A stretch of 64,000 bases of DNA, from positions 23,023 through 87,022 of the forward strand of contig NZ_JAGGPX010000012.1 of NCBI RefSeq assembly GCF_018613575.1, written 5' to 3'. The notes beneath the pieces are model-generated. The model made no database searches. It had not been told where the DNA came from and saw nothing but the letters and a program-made list of their open reading frames with translations. Numbering within the stretch: the stretch's first letter is position 1; each line of letters begins with the position of its first letter. Positions 16,734-25,721 of the stretch are shown piece by piece. Source of the DNA: Planococcus sp. ISL-110 (GTDB taxonomy: Bacteria > Bacillota > Bacilli > Bacillales_A > Planococcaceae). The position numbers and the translations under genes are program-made.

Positions 16734-16893
16734 GCGGAAGCGGCCGTGCAGGTCCGATGGGCATAAGACAGACCGGCGAAGCCACGCGTTTTCAGCCGCA
16801 TAGCCAGAGTGGCTTACGTCCCGAAGAGCTAGGCACTGCAACTGGACACCAGGTTGGCTTATGACCCTGAGAATCTGGGCACTGAAGTCCAGA
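16734..16893. repeat. Structured element, diverged copy 2 and partial copy 3
   Basis: GGGCATAAGACAGACCGGCG begins a second copy with a degraded outer stem (to about 16849). It is followed by a 3' fragment, AGGTTGGCTTATGACCC to AGTCCAGAC (16850-16893). Together with copy 1 this is a decaying tandem array. Confidence 0.7.
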
Positions 16894-16953
16894 CAACAAG
16901 AAAAGCCCAGGCACCCATCTTTCTCTTGGCGCCTGAGCTCAAACAAATAATAG

Positions 16954-18570
16954 TTATTGATAATAGCCATCCAGTTCTTTTCGCAAAGCCGCTTTAAGGA
17001 ATTTCCCGACCGAGGTCTTTGGCACTTCTTTCAAAAAGACCACATCGTCCGGAACCCACCATTTGGCGAATTGGCTCTCCAGGTATGTCAGCAACTCCAA
17101 TTTCATCGCTTCGTCTTCAGCATAGCCTTCTTTTAGGACCACACAGGCGAGTGGGCGTTCCATCCATTTCTCATGTGGAATTGCGACAACTGCTGCTTCA
17201 AAAACTGCATCATGTGTCATCAATGAGTTTTCCAGGTCGACAGATGAAATCCATTCCCCGCCGCTCTTGATCAGATCTTTTGTCCGGTCTGTCAGCTTGA
17301 TATAACCATCCGGTTCAATGACAGCGATGTCACCCGTATAAAGCCAGCCGTCCCTAAAGGCATCTGCAGTCCGTTCATCCTTATAATATTCATCAGCGAT
17401 CCATGCCCCTTTGACATTCAGCTCGCCCATCGTTTCGCCGTCCCAGGGAGCCTCACCATCTTCATTGACAATCCGCACTTCCAGCCCTGGCATCGGCAAA
17501 CCTGCCATCGAGCGGCGTTCGATGCGCTCATCCATCGTCATATCAGCCATGGCCGAAGTGGTGATGGCCAAACTGACAAGTGGCGCGGTTTCCGTCATGC
17601 CATAGCCTGTCACAAACGGTACACCGTATTTCTCCTCAAACGCCCGTATCAAGCCTTTCGGTGAAGCTGAGCCACCGCAGATGATCATCCGAAGCGTTCC
17701 AATATTGCGCGGGTTCGCTTCCAGTTCCTTCAGTACGCCCATCCAAATGGTTGGGACACCGGCAGTCAAAGTAACTTTCTCGGATTCAATCAAATCCAAC
17801 AGCATGCCTGGAGCAAAGCCCGGCCCCGGCAATACTTGCGTAGTACCAAACAAGACACTGGCAAACGGCAGGCCCCATGCATTGGCATGGAACATCGGAA
17901 CAATCGACAAGGCGACGTCACGTTCCGACAAGCCCATAGCATCGGACATGCCCAGTGCATAACTGTGGAGCACCAGCCCACGGTGTGTATAGACGACCCC
18001 TTTCGGATTACCGGTAGTCGCCGAAGTATAGCACATGCCAGCCGGCGTGTTTTCGTCCAGATCTTCAGGGAATTCAAAGCTGCCGTCTTCAGCGGCCAAC
18101 AGCTCTTCGTAGGAATAGACGTTTTCAAGTGTGGTTTCCGGCAAATCTGTTCCGTCTTTCATGATGACAAAATACTTGACTGTTTTCAGCATTGGCGCCA
18201 GCTTTTCAATCAAGGGAAACAAATCATGATCGACCACCAGAATTTCATCTTCGGCATGGTTGATGACATAGGCGATATGTTCCGGAGACAAGCGAATATT
18301 GATCATATGCAGGATAGCGCCGGCACCGGGCACACCAAAGTACAATTCCAGATGGCGGTGATGATTCCAGGCAAAACTTCCGACTTTCGCGCCTCGGTCC
18401 ATGCCGATTTTCGTCAAAGCAGCGGCCAGTTTACGTGTTCGCACAGCAAATTCTTTATAGGGAATGCGATGGACCATATTCTCTCCGGTCCGTGAAATGA
18501 TCAATTTTTCAGGAAAATAGCGCTCTGCTCTTTTTACGAAAGATGATAATAATAACGGTGAATCCATCAT
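16954..18570 (-). CDS. Long-chain fatty acid-CoA ligase
   Basis: An ANL-superfamily adenylating enzyme of 538 residues that activates fatty acids as acyl-CoA with ATP. The P-loop-like motif YTSATTGNPKGVVYTHR lies near residue 180, GYGMTETAPLVS near residue 322, and YTGDIAVIEPDGYIKLTDRTKD around residue 412. The catalytic Lys is in PKTSVGKFLK near the end. It is the last gene of the FadR-type operon. Its ATG overlaps the CaiB stop by four bases, with AAGGAG upstream. Confidence 0.92.
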   Translation of the reverse strand: MMDSPLLLSSFVKRAERYFPEKLIISRTGENMVHRIPYKEFAVRTRKLAAALTKIGMDRGAKVGSFAWNHHRHLELYFGVPGAGAILHMINIRLSPEHIAYVINHAEDEILVVDHDLFPLIEKLAPMLKTVKYFVIMKDGTDLPETTLENVYSYEELLAAEDGSFEFPEDLDENTPAGMCYTSATTGNPKGVVYTHRGLVLHSYALGMSDAMGLSERDVALSIVPMFHANAWGLPFASVLFGTTQVLPGPGFAPGMLLDLIESEKVTLTAGVPTIWMGVLKELEANPRNIGTLRMIICGGSASPKGLIRAFEEKYGVPFVTGYGMTETAPLVSLAITTSAMADMTMDERIERRSMAGLPMPGLEVRIVNEDGEAPWDGETMGELNVKGAWIADEYYKDERTADAFRDGWLYTGDIAVIEPDGYIKLTDRTKDLIKSGGEWISSVDLENSLMTHDAVFEAAVVAIPHEKWMERPLACVVLKEGYAEDEAMKLELLTYLESQFAKWWVPDDVVFLKEVPKTSVGKFLKAALRKELDGYYQ

Positions 18571-19550
18571 GTCACATCCGACTCCTTTTTCGTTCTATTT
18601 TTTTCAATGAAAAACGGGTGTTCATGCCGTTCATGCGCCTTTAATATGGGCGCCAGGCAGGCATCCACCTGCAATGATATCCGGTACCATTCCTGCCAGT
18701 CCTTCGATTTGAAAAAATTTGCCACTTCCTGGTGTTCCGGGCTTTCCAAGGGCCTGTCTCCCCATTCCAGCCATTCCGGCTGGTGGGCAAAATCACAGAA
18801 AGCACGCCAGAATTTCTCCTCCAGCGCCCCTAAAGTCATATAGCGGCCATCTTTTGTTTCATAGATGGCGTAGCTGACCCTCGTGCCGCCGATTTCCGGA
18901 ATTCCTCTATCCGAAACACCCGCTTCATGATAGACGTCATGATTCCCAAGAAATTCAGCCATCACTTCAGCCAAAGCAATATCCAGGTACTGCCCCTTTC
19001 CGGTCCGGAACTTTTTCAATAACGCAGCAAGCAGCTGTTCTGAAGCGAGCAAGCCTCCCGTGAAATCAGCGAACGTATTGGTTGGGTGAATCGGCCTACC
19101 GGAAGCATCTGTCAATTGATCCAAAGCACCCGACAAAGCCATATAATTCAAGTCATGGCTGCCCAAGCCGGCCATTTCACCCGTTTGTCCATACCCCGAT
19201 AATGAACAGTAAACCAGATCCGGCTTCAGGATTTTCAAGCTGTCATAATCCAAGCCCAATTTTTTCATGACACCCGGCCGGAATGTCTCAATAAGCGCAT
19301 CTGCACTTTTCACCAATTCCAGCATCTCAAGACGGCCTTCAGGTGATTTCAAGTCGATCCGGACAATCGTTTTGCCGTGGTTATTCGCCCGGTGGACATG
19401 CCCTCCGCTCATATAACGCGCCGGATCACCGGCTGGCGGTTCCACTTTGATGACTTCCGCCCCTAGTTCGGCAAGCCGCATTCCTGCATACGGCCCTGGA
19501 ACATAATAAGTGACGTCCAGTATCCGTACACCTTTCAATGCATTTTCCAT
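18567..19550 (-). CDS. CaiB/BaiF family CoA transferase
   Basis: A class III CoA-transferase or 2-methylacyl-CoA racemase-like protein of 327 residues. GVRILDVTYYVPGPYAGMRLAELGAEVIKVE is the family's N-terminal motif, and HDLNYMALSGAL near residue 138 contains the catalytic Asp. It may racemise methyl-branched acyl-CoA, fitting branched fatty acid breakdown in an organism rich in such lipids (inference). At 327 residues it is shorter than many members (about 380-400). The start codon directly follows the stop of the acyl-CoA dehydrogenase. Confidence 0.88.
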   Translation of the reverse strand: MENALKGVRILDVTYYVPGPYAGMRLAELGAEVIKVEPPAGDPARYMSGGHVHRANNHGKTIVRIDLKSPEGRLEMLELVKSADALIETFRPGVMKKLGLDYDSLKILKPDLVYCSLSGYGQTGEMAGLGSHDLNYMALSGALDQLTDASGRPIHPTNTFADFTGGLLASEQLLAALLKKFRTGKGQYLDIALAEVMAEFLGNHDVYHEAGVSDRGIPEIGGTRVSYAIYETKDGRYMTLGALEEKFWRAFCDFAHQPEWLEWGDRPLESPEHQEVANFFKSKDWQEWYRISLQVDACLAPILKAHERHEHPFFIEKNRTKKESDVT

Positions 19551-20699
19551 TTACAGGCCCATCCGTTTAGCAACGATGGTTTTCATGATTTCATTAGAGC
19601 CTGCATAGATTGCTGCTACTGGGATATCCCGGTAGCGGCGTGCAATCTTGTATTCTTCCATGTAGCCGTATCCGCCATGCAATTGCATGCACTCACCGGA
19701 AATCTTTTTGGCCGTGTCGGTCAGCCAAAATTTCGCCATCGACACTTTGGAAACAATGTCTTTCCCAGCCATATGGTCTTCAATGAGTGATTCCAAAAAT
19801 GAATGGCCCAATTCGATTTCCGTCGCCATTTCCACCAATTTAAATTGGGAATTCTGGAACGAGCCGATTGGCTTGCCAAAGGCCTTTCTTGACTTTACAT
19901 ATTCCAAGGTCATCTCCAGCATATCCTCTGATGCCACCTGGGCGGCCATTGCGACCACCAAGCGTTCCTGCTGCAGTTTTTCCATCAAATAGGTAAAGCC
20001 TTTGTTTTCTTCGCCGATCAAATTTGCTGCTGGAACAACACAATCCTCAAAATACAGTTCGGACGTATCTTGTGCATGAAGGCCGACTTTATCGAGCTTA
20101 CGCCCTTTTATAAATCCAAGTGTCCCTTCTTCTACCATCAAAAGAGAAATGCCACGGTGCTTCGGTTCTGCTTTTGGATCGGTTTTCACGACCACCAGCA
20201 CCAATGTCGAATTGATGCCGTTAGTGATGAAGGTCTTCTGGCCATTGACAATGTAATTGTCGCCATCCCGAACGGCGGTGGTTGATATATTCGCCAGGTC
20301 AGATCCTGCTCCCGGTTCTGTCATGGCGATCGCTGTAATGTGATCACCTGAAACGCAGCCTGGCAGCCAGCGCTGTTTTTGCTCTTCATTGCCGTAGGAT
20401 TCAACATAAGGAACGGTGATATCATTATGGAGGCCAACGCCTGTCAAACTGGCACCGACACGTTCCATCTCTTCTCCGATAACAACTGCGTAACGGAAAT
20501 CAAGTCCAAGACCGCCATATTGTTCTTCAACTTGAGGGCTTAAAAAACCCATATCCCCAAGTTTTTTCCAGAAGGATTTTGGAATAAGGCGATCTTTTTC
20601 CCACTGGTCATAATTCGGGACCGCTTCTTTCTCCAGAAATTTGCGCAACGACTTTCGGAACATCACATGTTCTTCTTCTTCAAAACGGTATCTCCCCAT
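19551..20699 (-). CDS. Acyl-CoA dehydrogenase
   Basis: A 382-residue FAD enzyme for the first step of beta-oxidation. It shows AIAMTEPGAGSDLANISTTA (FAD and substrate contact, about residues 123-142), the LQLHGGYGYMEEY motif, and AGSNEIMK near residue 367, whose Glu is the expected catalytic base of the long-chain/isovaleryl subgroup position or a neighbour. It lies between the SDR and CaiB genes in the operon, 14 bases from the SDR stop. Confidence 0.94.
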   Translation of the reverse strand: MGRYRFEEEEHVMFRKSLRKFLEKEAVPNYDQWEKDRLIPKSFWKKLGDMGFLSPQVEEQYGGLGLDFRYAVVIGEEMERVGASLTGVGLHNDITVPYVESYGNEEQKQRWLPGCVSGDHITAIAMTEPGAGSDLANISTTAVRDGDNYIVNGQKTFITNGINSTLVLVVVKTDPKAEPKHRGISLLMVEEGTLGFIKGRKLDKVGLHAQDTSELYFEDCVVPAANLIGEENKGFTYLMEKLQQERLVVAMAAQVASEDMLEMTLEYVKSRKAFGKPIGSFQNSQFKLVEMATEIELGHSFLESLIEDHMAGKDIVSKVSMAKFWLTDTAKKISGECMQLHGGYGYMEEYKIARRYRDIPVAAIYAGSNEIMKTIVAKRMGL

Positions 20700-20713
20700 C
20701 CTCTTTGTCCCCC

Positions 20714-21484
20714 TTATTTCGGCTGCATGCGGATTGCTCCGTCGAGTCGGATTGTTTCTCCATTCAACATCGGATTCACTGTAATGCTTTCCACCAATTG
20801 TGCGTATTCAGCAGGTTTTCCAAGGCGTGCTGGAAATGGCACAGCCGCAGACAATGAAGCAATTGCAGCATCCGGCAGCCCTTCCACCATCGGCGTCTCC
20901 ATTAACCCAGGGGCAATTGCCATGACGCGGATTCCGTCTCTCGCCAATTCCCTCGCTATCGGCAAAGTCATTGAGACCACTCCGCCTTTTGACGCACTAT
21001 AGGCCGCTTGTCCAATCTGACCTTCGTAAGCGGCCACAGATGCTGTTGAAATAATGACCCCGCGCTCCCCTTCTTCATTCGGCTCATTTTTCTGCATAGC
21101 TGCCGCGGCAACACGGATCACATTAAAGCTGCCGATCAAATTTACTTTGATGACTTTTTCGAATTGATCCAGCCCGATCGGTGTGCCTTTGGACAATACT
21201 TTTCCTGGAGTGCCGATACCTGCACAATTGACCACTAAATCGATCTCGCCGAATTGTTCGAGCGTTTCGCTGATATTCTGTTCGACCTGCCTCGCATCTG
21301 TCACGTCGGTTTCTTTGTAGATAACTGATTCTCCGCCTAACTCCTCGATCAGCTTTCTTGCCCGTTCTGCATTCAGGTCAAAAATAGCCGCTTTTCCGCC
21401 ACTTTTTGCAATGTGGCGCACTGTCGCTTCTCCTAGCCCGGATGCTCCACCTGTAACCACTGCTTTAACATTTGAAAATTCCAT
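20714..21484 (-). CDS. SDR family 3-hydroxyacyl-CoA dehydrogenase
   Basis: A 256-residue short-chain dehydrogenase close to 17-beta-HSD10/type II 3-hydroxyacyl-CoA dehydrogenase, which supplies the third beta-oxidation step. [12 protein letters not shown] is the NAD-binding turn, NCAGIG follows, and the catalytic Tyr-Lys is in YSASKGG (about residues 167-173). The second ATG (21484) is preferred: GAGGGGG is 7 bases before it but abuts the first ATG at 21490. Confidence 0.9.
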   Translation of the reverse strand: MEFSNVKAVVTGGASGLGEATVRHIAKSGGKAAIFDLNAERARKLIEELGGESVIYKETDVTDARQVEQNISETLEQFGEIDLVVNCAGIGTPGKVLSKGTPIGLDQFEKVIKVNLIGSFNVIRVAAAAMQKNEPNEEGERGVIISTASVAAYEGQIGQAAYSASKGGVVSMTLPIARELARDGIRVMAIAPGLMETPMVEGLPDAAIASLSAAVPFPARLGKPAEYAQLVESITVNPMLNGETIRLDGAIRMQPK

Positions 21485-21512
21485 TGTCATCCCCCTCAGT
21501 GTTCAAAACGAT

Positions 21513-22661
21513 CTACAGTTTTTCAATGATGGTGGCATTGGCCATTCCCATCCCTTCGCAAATTGCCAATAGACCATAACGCCCATTTGTCCGCTCCAGT
21601 TCATGCAGCAGCGACACCAGCAATTTGGTTCCTGTTGCGCCAAGCGGGTGCCCAAGTGCTATCGCGCCACCGTTGACATTCAGTTTTTCGGGATCTCCGC
21701 CGATGTCGTTCAGCCATGCAAGTGGAACTGGCGCAAACGCTTCATTGACTTCATAACGATCCATATCACCAATTTCGAGCCCTGCTTTTTCAAGCACTTT
21801 CCTTGTTGCCGCAATCGGCCCCGTCAGCATCAATGTCGGATCGGAGCCCACCACTACACGCGCCAGTATCCGCGCTTTCGGTTTCAAGCCCAGCTCCTGC
21901 GCTTTCTCAGCCGACATCAAAAGGACGGCTGAAGCACCATCACTCATCTGGCTGGCGTTCCCCGCAGTGATTACACCATTCTCATCAAAAGCCGTTTTCA
22001 GTCTCCCCAGAACTTCCTGTGTCGTTCCAGGACGCGGCCCTTCATCTACCGCAACGGTTTGTTTTTCGCCGTCTGCGCCTTGTGTTTCAATCGGAACAAT
22101 TTCCCGCTCGTAATGTCCTGCCTGAATGGCATTTTGCGCCCGCTCATGACTTTGCACCGCGAAAGCATCAAGCTGCTCCCTGGTGAATCCCCATTTCTCA
22201 GCGATGCGTTCTGCCGATAATCCCTGGTTGATGATTTCGTATTGGTCAGTCAGCTTCTTGCTGGGTTTTGCATCCTGCATATTGGAAAACATCGGTACGC
22301 GCGTCATACTTTCTACACCACCCGCAATGACGATATCCATATCTCCCGCTAAAATCGCCTGCGCCCCAAAATGCACTGCCTGCTGGCTTGAACCGCATTG
22401 GCGATCAATGGTGACACCGGGCACATAATCCGGAAAACCTGCAATCAATGCTGCCGTGCGCGCAATATTGCCACCCTGTTCGCCGGCCTGTGAAACACAA
22501 CCTAAAATAACATCTTCTATATCCGCTTTTTCCACACCAGCACGTTTCACCAGCGCTTCCAGTACTAAAGCTGCCAATTCATCCGGGCGTTGATTCGCAA
22601 ACTGCCCTTTTCTGCGCCCTATCGGTGAACGTACTCCTTCTATTATTACAACTTCTCTCAT
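21513..22661 (-). CDS. Acetyl-CoA acyltransferase (thiolase)
   Basis: A thiolase of 382 residues that splits 3-ketoacyl-CoA or condenses acetyl-CoA. The acylated Cys is in TIDRQCGSSQQAVHFG (Cys89), the His motif is in NGGAIALGHPLGATG, and the second Cys is in CEGMGMANA. The start chosen is ATG 22661 (MREVVIIEGVRSPIGRR), because the family begins here and GGGGTGAAGG precedes it. It is the first gene of the fatty acid degradation operon, directly behind the cre and FadR-like sites. Confidence 0.94.
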   Translation of the reverse strand: MREVVIIEGVRSPIGRRKGQFANQRPDELAALVLEALVKRAGVEKADIEDVILGCVSQAGEQGGNIARTAALIAGFPDYVPGVTIDRQCGSSQQAVHFGAQAILAGDMDIVIAGGVESMTRVPMFSNMQDAKPSKKLTDQYEIINQGLSAERIAEKWGFTREQLDAFAVQSHERAQNAIQAGHYEREIVPIETQGADGEKQTVAVDEGPRPGTTQEVLGRLKTAFDENGVITAGNASQMSDGASAVLLMSAEKAQELGLKPKARILARVVVGSDPTLMLTGPIAATRKVLEKAGLEIGDMDRYEVNEAFAPVPLAWLNDIGGDPEKLNVNGGAIALGHPLGATGTKLLVSLLHELERTNGRYGLLAICEGMGMANATIIEKL

Positions 22662-22685
22662 ATCCTTCACCCCATTATAGATTTT

Positions 22686-22699
22686 TGAAATCGCTTTCA
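22686..22699. promoter_or_regulatory. CcpA cre site of fatty acid degradation operon
   Basis: TGAAAGCGATTTCA on the minus strand fits cre TGWAANCGNTNWCA at every position. It lies 25-38 bases before the thiolase start, downstream of the FadR-like box, suggesting catabolite repression of the operon. Confidence 0.75.
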
Positions 22700-22710
22700 T
22701 TTAGCTGAAT

Positions 22711-22728
22711 TGAATGACTATTCACTCA
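22711..22728. promoter_or_regulatory. FadR operator
   Basis: TGAATGACTATTCACTCA matches 17 of 18 positions of the Bacillus FadR (YsiA) box TGAATGAVTANTCATTCA. FadR is a TetR repressor released by long-chain acyl-CoA. It sits about 50 bases before the thiolase start. Confidence 0.8.
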
Positions 22729-22768
22729 TTAAAACCATTGTACAAGAACCGTTTGCCAAATGCTACAA

Positions 22769-23060
22769 GAAAAGCGAAAGCACCCATATAGCTCTGACAG
22801 GCATAAGACAGACCAGCAGTGCGGCGCTCTTTGCCGCGCAGCTGGGTTGGCTTATGACCCGAAGAGCTGGGTGCTGGAGTCTGGACAATAAGAAAAGCGA
22901 AAGCACCCATATAGCTCTGACAGGCATAAGACAGACCAGCAGTGCGGCGCTCTTTGCCGCGCAGCTGGGTTGGCTTATGATCCGAAGAGCTGGGTGCTGG
23001 AGTCTGGACAATAAGAAAAGCGAAAGCACCCAAGTAGCTCTGACAGCACAAAGCCACATA
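22769..23060. repeat. Structured element, two tandem 123-base copies plus a partial third
   Basis: Outer left arms AGCACCCA start at 22779, 22902 and 23025, a period of exactly 123 bases. The first two units differ at one base that I could see. Each folds like copy 1 at 16615, but with different paired bases: AGCACCCA / TGGGTGCT and apical GCGGC / GCCGC. The third copy stops after the first arm. The array lies between the FadR operator and the terminator of the binding-protein gene. Reading frames running through it are artefacts of the repeat. Confidence 0.9.
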
Positions 23061-23072
23061 TTTTCTTGAGCA

Positions 23073-23108
23073 AAAAAAGATTCCGCAGCCTCAGCCACGG
23101 AATCTTTT
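23073..23108 (-). terminator. Intrinsic terminator of second binding-protein gene
   Basis: Stem AAAAGATTCCG / CGGAATCTTTT, with a T run on the minus strand. Confidence 0.88.
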
Positions 23109-23109
23109 C

Positions 23110-24000
23110 TTATTCTTCAATCAATCCTTTTTCAAACAAGAAGTCACGGGCCACATCACGGGCGATTGCCTGGTCTTGATCTACTCTTGCATTCATGAGC
23201 ATCATTTCTTCCTCGCTAATTTGCCCAGCGAGTTCATTGACCAGATCTTCAAGCTCCGGATAGTCTTTCAAAGTTTCTTGTCGAACGATCGGTACCGCAT
23301 CATATTTAGGAAAGAACCCTAAGTTATCTTCTGTGGTTTGCAAGTCGAACAATTCAATTCGGCTATCCGTGGTGAAGGCAGGAATAACGTCTACATCGCC
23401 TTCAGCAACTGCTTCATACATAATTGATGGATCAAAACTTTCGGTATTGGAAAATTCCATCTCATATGTGGAGACCAAGTCTTCGTAACCATCTCCTTCC
23501 CGTTCATAAAATGAATGAGGGCCGCCAAAGCTCACTGGCTGTGAATGGGTTATCTCAGCCAGTTCCGACAGTGTTTGACTGTCTTTTGAAAATGCCACCG
23601 TGTAGCTGTTCTCAAAACCTAAAGGCTCCAGCCAAGTCACATCCAACGCTTCTTCATATCCAGCCCGCACACGTGCCAGTACTTCTTCTGAAGATTCTCC
23701 GATTACCGATTCTTCTTTTAACACATCCTTTAATCCGGTTCCTGTATATTCGACATACATATCGATGTCCCCATCTTCAATAGCCGGTGTCAAAATCAAC
23801 ACTTCCCCCAAGCCTTCTTCATAGCTTACTGAATACTCCGAATTGCCTTCAATGTATTGACCTAGAATTTGCGGCAAGATATATTGCTCAGTCCACGGTT
23901 TACCTCCAATGACAACGGGATCAGTACTCGCAGCCTCATTTCCGCAAGCAGCCACTAAAAATACTGTTGTTGCCAAACCAACTATTAGAATGCTTCTCAT
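23110..24000 (-). CDS. Osmoprotectant-type ABC transporter substrate-binding lipoprotein (paralogue 2)
   Basis: A 296-residue lipoprotein of the OpuAC/ProX-OsmF class. The signal peptide ends at the lipobox VAAC (Cys about residue 19). GGKPWTEQYILPQILGQYIE begins the binding domain, and DMYVEYTGTGL and DVIPAFTTDSR are family motifs. It closely resembles the adjacent 24169-25071 protein along its whole length. It lies after that gene's terminator, so it may be expressed separately or only by read-through. The ligand is probably a quaternary amine such as glycine betaine or choline (inference). Confidence 0.9.
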   Translation of the reverse strand: MRSILIVGLATTVFLVAACGNEAASTDPVVIGGKPWTEQYILPQILGQYIEGNSEYSVSYEEGLGEVLILTPAIEDGDIDMYVEYTGTGLKDVLKEESVIGESSEEVLARVRAGYEEALDVTWLEPLGFENSYTVAFSKDSQTLSELAEITHSQPVSFGGPHSFYEREGDGYEDLVSTYEMEFSNTESFDPSIMYEAVAEGDVDVIPAFTTDSRIELFDLQTTEDNLGFFPKYDAVPIVRQETLKDYPELEDLVNELAGQISEEEMMLMNARVDQDQAIARDVARDFLFEKGLIEE

Positions 24001-24112
24001 CAGCTTCCTCTTTTTAATTATCTGAATTTACAAACTATTTATTGCTGGAGTAATTGTACAAGAAATCGAAACAAAACACTATAAAAGACAGCCACATTCC
24101 TTTCATTAAACA

Positions 24113-24162
24113 GAAAAAAGCTGCGCTGAAAGTCATAGTTACCGACTTCCAGCACAGCTGCT
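24113..24162 (-). terminator. Terminator after first binding-protein gene
   Basis: Long imperfect stem (GCAGCTGTGCTGGAAGTC with GACTTTCAGCGCAGC) followed by a T run on the minus strand. Confidence 0.8.
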
Positions 24163-24168
24163 TGCACT

Positions 24169-25071
24169 TTACTCTTCAATTAGCCCTTTTTCAATCAGGA
24201 ACTCACGAGCGACATCACTCGCCACTTCCTGGTCTACGTCAACTCGTGAATTCATGGCCAGCATTTCTTCTTCACTGATTTGCCCCGCCAGCCCACTTAA
24301 GACTTCCTCAAGCTCTGGGTATTCTTCGAGTGTTTCCATTCGAACAACAGGAACTGCGTCGTATTTCGGGAAAAACGAAAGATCGTCTTCTGTTGTTTCA
24401 AGATCAAATAATTCAATGCGGCTGTCTGTTGTAAAGGCTGGAATAACATCTACTTCTCCGCCTTGGACAGCTTCATACATAATGGCCGGATCAAAACTTT
24501 CCGTAGCTGAAAACTCAAATGGGTAAGTAGCGACAAGGTCATCAAAACCATCTCCCTGGCGTTCATAGAAAGGGTGCGGTGCGCCGAAACGCATATTTTC
24601 CGACTTTGAAATTTCCGCTAAATCCGAGTAAGTTTCCGCGTCATAACCGCTGTCCTTAGAAAACGCTAAAGTATAGCCATTTTCAAAACCAAGCGGCTCT
24701 AGCCAAGTCGCACCCAAAGTGTCTTCATAGCCTGCTCTGACAATCTCCAATACTTCTTCCGAAGACTGTCCAGGTACAGACTCTTCCTTCAAAACATCTT
24801 TTAGCCCTGTACCAGTGTATTCCACATACATATCAATATCCCCTTGTTCCAAAGCAGGCGTTAAAATCGCTACTTCTCCAAGGCCATCTTCGTATTCCAC
24901 TGTATATTCCGAATTTGCCTCAATGTATTGTCCAAGAATGTGAGGCAGGATATACTGTTCCGTCCAGGGCTTGCCGCCGATTACAAGTGGCTCCGATGCT
25001 TCTCCACCTGATCCGCATCCTGCAATGATAGTCGTTCCAGCCAATAAAATGCCTAATGCCGCTTTCTTCAT
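24169..25071 (-). CDS. Osmoprotectant-type ABC transporter substrate-binding lipoprotein (paralogue 1)
   Basis: A 300-residue lipoprotein with lipobox IIAGC (Cys about residue 19), then GGKPWTEQYILPHILGQYIE. It is the extracellular receptor of the importer encoded by the two preceding genes, and its ATG is 11 bases after the permease stop with GGGGGAAT as its site. Most residues are shared with the downstream paralogue. The main differences are a small insertion near residue 145 (YDAETY) and changes around the possible ligand pocket. Confidence 0.93.
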   Translation of the reverse strand: MKKAALGILLAGTTIIAGCGSGGEASEPLVIGGKPWTEQYILPHILGQYIEANSEYTVEYEDGLGEVAILTPALEQGDIDMYVEYTGTGLKDVLKEESVPGQSSEEVLEIVRAGYEDTLGATWLEPLGFENGYTLAFSKDSGYDAETYSDLAEISKSENMRFGAPHPFYERQGDGFDDLVATYPFEFSATESFDPAIMYEAVQGGEVDVIPAFTTDSRIELFDLETTEDDLSFFPKYDAVPVVRMETLEEYPELEEVLSGLAGQISEEEMLAMNSRVDVDQEVASDVAREFLIEKGLIEE

Positions 25072-25082
25072 CCTGATTCCCC

Positions 25083-25721
25083 CTATGTTTTTAAGCCTTT
25101 TGGTGTTGCTCTTTTTTCAATCCACTTCAAAATTTGATCAAATCCAATGGCTAAAAAAGCGACCGGTAGCGCACCAGCCAGCACCAGCGAATTATTATAC
25201 GATTGCAGGCCGCGGTAAATAATGTCTCCCAAGCCACCAGCTCCGACAAAGGTGGCAAGCGTAGCGATTCCGACCGTCAAGACAGTCGCTGTCCGAATCC
25301 CCGCCATAATGAACGGCAGTGCCAGCGGCAATTCGATTTGACGCAGGATTTGCGTTCGCGTCATTCCCATTCCACGTCCCGCTTCGATTGTGGAGCCATC
25401 GACACCGACAATGCCAGCATAAGTATTCCGCAAAATCGGCAGCAATGCATAAATGATGAGTGCAATTAATGCAGTAGGTGAGCCGATCCCCAAAATAGGC
25501 ACCAAAAAGCCAAACAAGGCAAGGCTTGGGATCGTCTGGAAAACAGCCGTCACCCCGATGATTGGTTCAGCATAGCGCCGGTAGCGTGTAATGATAATTC
25601 CCAATGGCAATGCAATGGCAATGCCGATCGCCACTGCTACAAACGACAGATAGATATGTTCCAAGAATGCGCTGATGATCATGTCCTGCCGGCTGACAAG
25701 AGTATCCAGAAAATTTCTCAT
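25083..25721 (-). CDS. Osmoprotectant-type ABC transporter permease
   Basis: A 212-residue integral membrane permease of the ProW/OpuCB/OsmW type with about five to six segments. The ATPase-contact EAA loop is GSTIEAGRGMGMTRTQILRQIELPLALP near residue 110. It pairs with the ATPase upstream, whose stop overlaps its ATG by four bases, and with the binding protein downstream. Only one permease gene is present, so the channel is probably a homodimer. Confidence 0.94.
   Translation of the reverse strand: MRNFLDTLVSRQDMIISAFLEHIYLSFVAVAIGIAIALPLGIIITRYRRYAEPIIGVTAVFQTIPSLALFGFLVPILGIGSPTALIALIIYALLPILRNTYAGIVGVDGSTIEAGRGMGMTRTQILRQIELPLALPFIMAGIRTATVLTVGIATLATFVGAGGLGDIIYRGLQSYNNSLVLAGALPVAFLAIGFDQILKWIEKRATPKGLKT

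Noticed and set aside
16572..16970. A 132-residue minus-strand frame
   Set aside because: It runs through the diverged structured repeats with no ribosome site or family resemblance.
22769..23060. CRISPR array
   Set aside because: The units are 123 bases, nearly identical throughout, with no unique spacers and no cas genes.
22710..23098. Repeat-containing reading frames of about 110 residues on both strands, with ALTGIRQTSSAALF repeated
   Set aside because: They are translations of the 123-base tandem element; the period is a multiple of three, which keeps frames open by accident, and there is no ribosome site.
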